Source: Lachnospiraceae bacterium
GTDB taxonomy: Bacteria > Bacillota > Clostridia > Lachnospirales > Lachnospiraceae
NCBI GenBank assembly: GCA_019421365.1
Contig: JAHZFJ010000003.1
Span: 62,001 to 126,000, forward strand
Direction of reading: 5' to 3'
Length of the DNA: 64,000 bases
The position numbers and the translations under genes were made by a program. Positions 60,919 through 64,000 of the stretch are shown piece by piece. Each line of letters opens with the position of its first letter. Positions within the stretch are counted from its first letter, which is position 1. The notes beneath the pieces were generated by a model. It had not been told where the DNA came from. It saw only the letters and a program-made list of their open reading frames with translations, and did not search any database.

Positions 60919-61116
60919 AATATTTTCCTCCTAATTTAGAATTTGTTGAACTTTAACACTACATTCGGTTCATTATAAAGCCTCGCAACATTCCAAACTA
61001 CGGAGTCGATAAATCACGCTATATCGCTTGATTATAAACAATTTTGCTCTGTCTACTCTAGCCCCATCCTTATCATTCCTTTTCTATTTTATGTAAGTTA
61101 CTCAGTTTTGTTTTAC
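60919..61116 (-). other. leuA leader, about 190 bases, unassigned
   Basis: Between the promoter and leuA. It contains a GCGATATAGCG hairpin-like segment and G-rich GGATGGGGCTAGAG. I found no T-box AGGGTGG motif, no terminator with T run, and no leucine-rich leader peptide. The length suggests control, but nothing identifies it. Confidence 0.45.
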
Positions 61117-61145
61117 ATTATAACATTAGCACTTTACTTTATCAA
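61117..61145 (-). promoter_or_regulatory. Promoter of leuA
   Basis: TTGATA (61140-61145) and TATAAT (61117-61122), spacer 17, on the minus strand, about 200 bases before ATG 60918. Confidence 0.8.
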
Positions 61146-61156
61146 TAGATATTTTA

Positions 61157-61200
61157 AAACACCAGCAAAAAGGTACTACGGTATCTTCTCACTGGTGTTG
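61157..61200 (-). terminator. Terminator of the FAD-oxidoreductase gene
   Basis: AACACCAG and CTGGTGTT enclose an internally pairing region, about 70 bases past the stop at 61271. Confidence 0.65.
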
Positions 61201-61270
61201 TTTTCATCACTTACTCTATTAAATTAAATATAACTGTTTCATATTATAAACCTTGAAGAAACAGTTTATA

Positions 61271-62668
61271 TTATACTAACTTTCTTCCCATTAATACACC
61301 CATTACAGATGACATCATTAATCCTCTTGTCCAACCACTTGAATCTCCAAGACAATGTAATCCTTTAATGTTTGTATTAAATTCCTTATCCATCTTGATA
61401 CGATTACTATAGAATTTGATCTCTGGTGAGTATAATAGTGTTTCGTTACTTGCAAAACCAGGAACAACTGTATCAACCGCCTTAATGAAGTTAATAATGT
61501 TAACCATTGTTCTATAAGGCATTGCTGAAGTAATATCACCTGCTACTGCATCTGGCATAGATGGTTTTACATTTGATTGAGTTAACTCTTCTTGCCAAGT
61601 TCTCTTACCTTCAAGAATATCTCCAAATCTTTGTACTAGGATCTGTCCATTACCAAGCATGTTCACTAATTCTCCAACCCTCTTAGCATATTCAATCGGT
61701 TGATTGAATGGCTCACTGAAGTTATGAGAACATAGAATAGCAAGATTAGTATTCTCAGACTTTAATTTCTTATAAGAATGTCCATTAACAATGGCTAAGT
61801 TATTATCGTAGTTTTCTTGACTAACAAATCCACCAGGATTTTGACAGAACGTTCTTACTTTATTCTTGAATGGAAGTGGATAACCAATTAATTTAGATTC
61901 ATATAAAACATTATTTACATCTTCCATGATTTCGTTACGAACTTCTACACGCACACCGATATCAACAGTTCCTGGTTGATGTTCTACATCATGTTTTTCA
62001 CACATCTTCTCCAACCAATCAGCGCCTTTACGTCCTGTTGCAACAACAACTTCATCAGCTTCAAGAGTTTCAACTTCTTCTTGCTTTCTTGAATCAGCAA
62101 GAATAACTCCTTTACAAGTATAATCTTCTACTATAATATCTTTACAAATTGTATTGAATTTGATTTCTACACCATTATCTAATAAGTAGTTCTCAATCTT
62201 AAGATAGATTTCTTGAGCTGCCTCTGTTCCTAAATGACGAATCGGACAATCCACTAATTTAAGTCCTGATTTTATAGCATTCTTACGAATTTCTTTAACT
62301 TTTTCTCCAACATTAACACCTTCTACTTTCGTATCAGCGCCAAATTCTAAATATATATCATCTGCATATTTGATTGTCTCTTCTGCTACATCTACTCCAA
62401 TTAATGAAGGTAAATCTCCACCTACTTCTGAACTTAATGATAATTTACCATCAGAGAACGCTCCCGCTCCTGAAAAACCCGTGGTAATATGACAAAATGG
62501 TTTACAATTCACACATTTCTTCGTTGTTGTTTTTGGACAACGTCTTTTGCTAATCGAACATCCCTTCTCTACAATAACAATCTTCTTATTCGATTTATTC
62601 TTGATCATTTCAAGTGCAGTAAAGATTCCTGCTGGACCAGCACCTATTATAACAACATCATATTTCAT
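61271..62668 (-). CDS. NAD(P)/FAD-dependent oxidoreductase
   Basis: A 465-residue flavoprotein. The FAD-binding GxGxxG motif DVVIIGAGPAGIFTALEM is at the N-terminus, followed by a cysteine-rich stretch (KRRCPKTTTKKCVNCKPFC, 45-65) and a GFSGAGAFSDGKLSLS block. A later VVVATGRKGADWLE is the second nucleotide-binding strand, and the C-terminus GLHCLGDSSGWTRGLMMSS closes the FAD site. This type is related to the electron-transfer and dehydrogenase flavoproteins YhaP/FAD-dependent dehydrogenases; its substrate is unknown. AGGTGATT supports ATG 62668. It follows the HPr gene by about 130 bases. Confidence 0.88.
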   Translation of the reverse strand: MKYDVVIIGAGPAGIFTALEMIKNKSNKKIVIVEKGCSISKRRCPKTTTKKCVNCKPFCHITTGFSGAGAFSDGKLSLSSEVGGDLPSLIGVDVAEETIKYADDIYLEFGADTKVEGVNVGEKVKEIRKNAIKSGLKLVDCPIRHLGTEAAQEIYLKIENYLLDNGVEIKFNTICKDIIVEDYTCKGVILADSRKQEEVETLEADEVVVATGRKGADWLEKMCEKHDVEHQPGTVDIGVRVEVRNEIMEDVNNVLYESKLIGYPLPFKNKVRTFCQNPGGFVSQENYDNNLAIVNGHSYKKLKSENTNLAILCSHNFSEPFNQPIEYAKRVGELVNMLGNGQILVQRFGDILEGKRTWQEELTQSNVKPSMPDAVAGDITSAMPYRTMVNIINFIKAVDTVVPGFASNETLLYSPEIKFYSNRIKMDKEFNTNIKGLHCLGDSSGWTRGLMMSSVMGVLMGRKLV

Positions 62669-62741
62669 AATAATCACCTATCTTTTCCTTAAATAATCGA
62701 AAGTACATTAGTAGAACCTTCTGTTAACTTGAGTCATAAAT

Positions 62742-62766
62742 ATCGCCCGCCATTTAGGCGAGCGAT
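62742..62766 (-). terminator. Probable hairpin terminator after the HPr gene
   Basis: ATCGCCCGCC and GGCGAGCGAT pair with one mismatch; the tail on the minus strand is ATATTTATG, a weak T run. Confidence 0.5.
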
Positions 62767-62802
62767 TTAGTATATACTATTTTTTCTAATTTGTCAAGCT
62801 TT

Positions 62803-63078
62803 CTACTCTCTGTTCTCTTCTTCAAAAATCGAATTTAGCAGGCTTATAATTGCTTCTAGGGCTTCTTCCTCGTCCTCCCCATCACATTGTAACTCGATCT
62901 CCATTCCGTGTTTGACACAGGCACCAAGTACTCCTAATACACTTTTTGCATTCACTGATTTAGTTTCTGTTAACAACGTAATGTGACAAGTATATTTCAA
63001 TGCTTCTTGACATAGTAAGCTAACTGGTCGTAAATGTAGTCCATATGCACCTCGAACTACTATCTTTCGACTTACCAT
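62803..63078 (-). CDS. HPr-family phosphocarrier protein
   Basis: A 91-residue HPr-fold protein. The active-site His15 is in YGLHLRPVS (usual GLHARPA), and Ser46 is in NAKSVLGVLG, so both the PTS and HPr-kinase sites are kept. The C-terminal tail is acidic. The HLRPV variant and its context after ybbR, away from ptsI, suggest it may not be the main HPr of sugar transport but a Crh-like regulator; that is inferred. AGGAGG precedes ATG 63078. It starts 36 bases past the ybbR stop. Confidence 0.88.
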   Translation of the reverse strand: MVSRKIVVRGAYGLHLRPVSLLCQEALKYTCHITLLTETKSVNAKSVLGVLGACVKHGMEIELQCDGEDEEEALEAIISLLNSIFEEENRE

Positions 63079-63114
63079 AGTGCCTCCTCATGTTACTTTA
63101 TTGTAACATTTCCA

Positions 63115-64000
63115 TTATTCATTATTATCCTCAGAATCAGATCCTTCTCCATTATCTTCATCTACTCCGTCATCTGTACCACCAGAGTTTACAGAATTAT
63201 TGTTTCCATTTCCATTTCCATTATTGTCTACATCTTCCTCTGGCGTTGTATCTATGATTCCACCTTGATTTTCATCTTCAGGCTCGTTACTTGTCTCAGC
63301 TGTCAATTCAATTGAGACCGTTGGTTTGTTCAAGATATCAATTCCTTCAATCGTTTCAAATTGAACTTCAATAACATAGTTACCTGGTTTATTCTTTCCT
63401 TTCAAATCAATATATGGATTCAAATCACTTATCTTAAGATTCTTAAGATCTTCTTCTCTACCCATAATTTTAATAACCAATTCACTCGCTGTTGTATCGT
63501 TTGTGTAATTGAATCTTAAATTATCATTTAAATCTTTAAATTGAATGTCATCTACATCGAAAGTAAAATCTTTGATCTGTAACTTCTCAATAACGATATT
63601 GACCATCACAGAAAGACTTTCTTCTCCAAGTATAACTCCATCTGGCAAATAATTTTCCAGGTTAATCTCTGTTTCAACATCTGCATATTGCCCTGATATA
63701 TCAATAGGTATGACAATCTTACTAACTCCACTTAATGCATTCATTTCACCGGCAATAGTAACACTCTTAGGTTCATATTCCGTACTAATATAACGATATC
63801 CATATAGTGGATTTCCTTGAATCTCTATGTCAACCGGTATCGTCTTAGTATTCAACAACGTACCAACAACCTTAACCTCTGCCGAACTGAACGTCATCTT
63901 AGAAGAATTAATTTCTTTACCTTCTACATCATATACCTTCGGTACGCCACTAGTCGTAAAATCTTCAGAAGCATTAGATACGTCAATCTCAACTCTTACT
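63115..64000 (-). CDS. ybbR: YbbR/CdaR domain protein, C-terminal part (5' end outside window)
   Basis: The frame is open through the window edge, so the start is missing. The residues contain successive YbbR repeats: KVYDVEGKEINSSKM at the edge of the window, then YGYRYISTEYEPKSVTIAGE, a second VEINLENYLPDGVI block, and a third FTFDVDDIQFKDLN to about residue 215. A low-complexity acidic, Asn/Gly/Glu-rich tail of about 60 residues ends the protein. YbbR (CdaR) proteins sit outside the membrane and regulate the c-di-AMP cyclase CdaA; cdaA is expected just beyond the window. HPr follows on the same strand. Confidence 0.88.
   Translation of the reverse strand, partial: VRVEIDVSNASEDFTTSGVPKVYDVEGKEINSSKMTFSSAEVKVVGTLLNTKTIPVDIEIQGNPLYGYRYISTEYEPKSVTIAGEMNALSGVSKIVIPIDISGQYADVETEINLENYLPDGVILGEESLSVMVNIVIEKLQIKDFTFDVDDIQFKDLNDNLRFNYTNDTTASELVIKIMGREEDLKNLKISDLNPYIDLKGKNKPGNYVIEVQFETIEGIDILNKPTVSIELTAETSNEPEDENQGGIIDTTPEEDVDNNGNGNGNNNSVNSGGTDDGVDEDNGEGSDSEDNNE

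Noticed and set aside
60919..61116. Leucine T-box or leader-peptide attenuator before leuA
   Set aside because: No T-box motif, no leucine-codon-rich peptide (the only short frame reads MIRMGLE) and no terminator with T run before leuA.

Overview
The window is AT-rich, low-GC DNA from a spore-forming anaerobic Firmicute, most likely a member of the Lachnospiraceae (Clostridia) near Lachnoclostridium. This rests on gene content rather than a database match: a SpoIID-domain protein, YtvI, a Csp-like S8 protease, an agr-type peptide system, a DUF4358 lipoprotein, ferredoxin-tailed aldo/keto reductase, AGGAGG ribosome binding sites and near-consensus sigma-A promoters. Most of it is chromosomal backbone. 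No insertion sequence, prophage, integrase, rRNA or CRISPR array was seen.

Layout. 1-3100: a HEAT-like protein cut by the window edge, an aldo/keto reductase, a small hypothetical gene, a truncated DUF5684 gene and a tRNA-Leu(AAG) with a consensus promoter. 3100-8760: a SLH+SpoIID surface protein, then an agr-like quorum-sensing operon in the order response regulator, kinase, agrB, agrD; the 42-codon agrD overlaps the end of agrB. 8960-11220: dapA-dapB behind a lysine riboswitch with its own terminator and promoter. 11350-16360: cobalamin adenosyltransferase, a two-OB-fold SSB-like protein, typA, and an orphan Panacea-domain regulator with a tandem palindrome upstream. 16360-22000: aminotransferase-hisC-DUF368-ytvI operon and a TIM-barrel/zinc-ribbon pair. 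22100-29150: S8 protease, a divergent ClpX, a ROK regulator, Mrp and rpoD. 29170-31740: a nested inverted-repeat element, a DEAD-box-type helicase and plsC behind a multi-hairpin leader.

31830-36710 is an export module: a secreted LxxG-repeat protein and an MMPL transporter, divergent from a TetR regulator with two matching operators. 36700-41320 is a surface O-acetylation locus (MBOAT and DHHW proteins) joined to an ECF sigma/anti-sigma pair and a DUF4358 lipoprotein that has an ECF-like promoter. 41340-45030 holds a MATE transporter, a small zinc ribbon and a membrane HtrA protease.

45300-59040 is a cell-surface polymer region: a polyprenyl-phosphate sugar transferase and an LCP ligase on the plus strand. 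On the minus strand, one strong promoter precedes two GT2/CDP-glycerol transferase fusions, the TagGH exporter, TagD and a HAD phosphatase. Two stand-alone CDP-glycerol transferases follow behind a separate promoter and repeat-rich leader. Together these suggest synthesis, export and attachment of a glycerol-phosphate polymer. A GH25 lysozyme remnant and nested inverted-repeat elements lie between. 59240-64000 holds leuA, an FAD oxidoreductase, an HPr protein and a ybbR gene cut by the window edge.

No wholly unknown multi-gene system stands out. The least explained signals are the related nested inverted repeats (29171-29386, 47891-48177, 51212-51307), the roughly 21-nt degenerate repeats in a tagF leader, the plsC leader RNA, the divergent ClpX, and the orphan Panacea gene with its palindromes.
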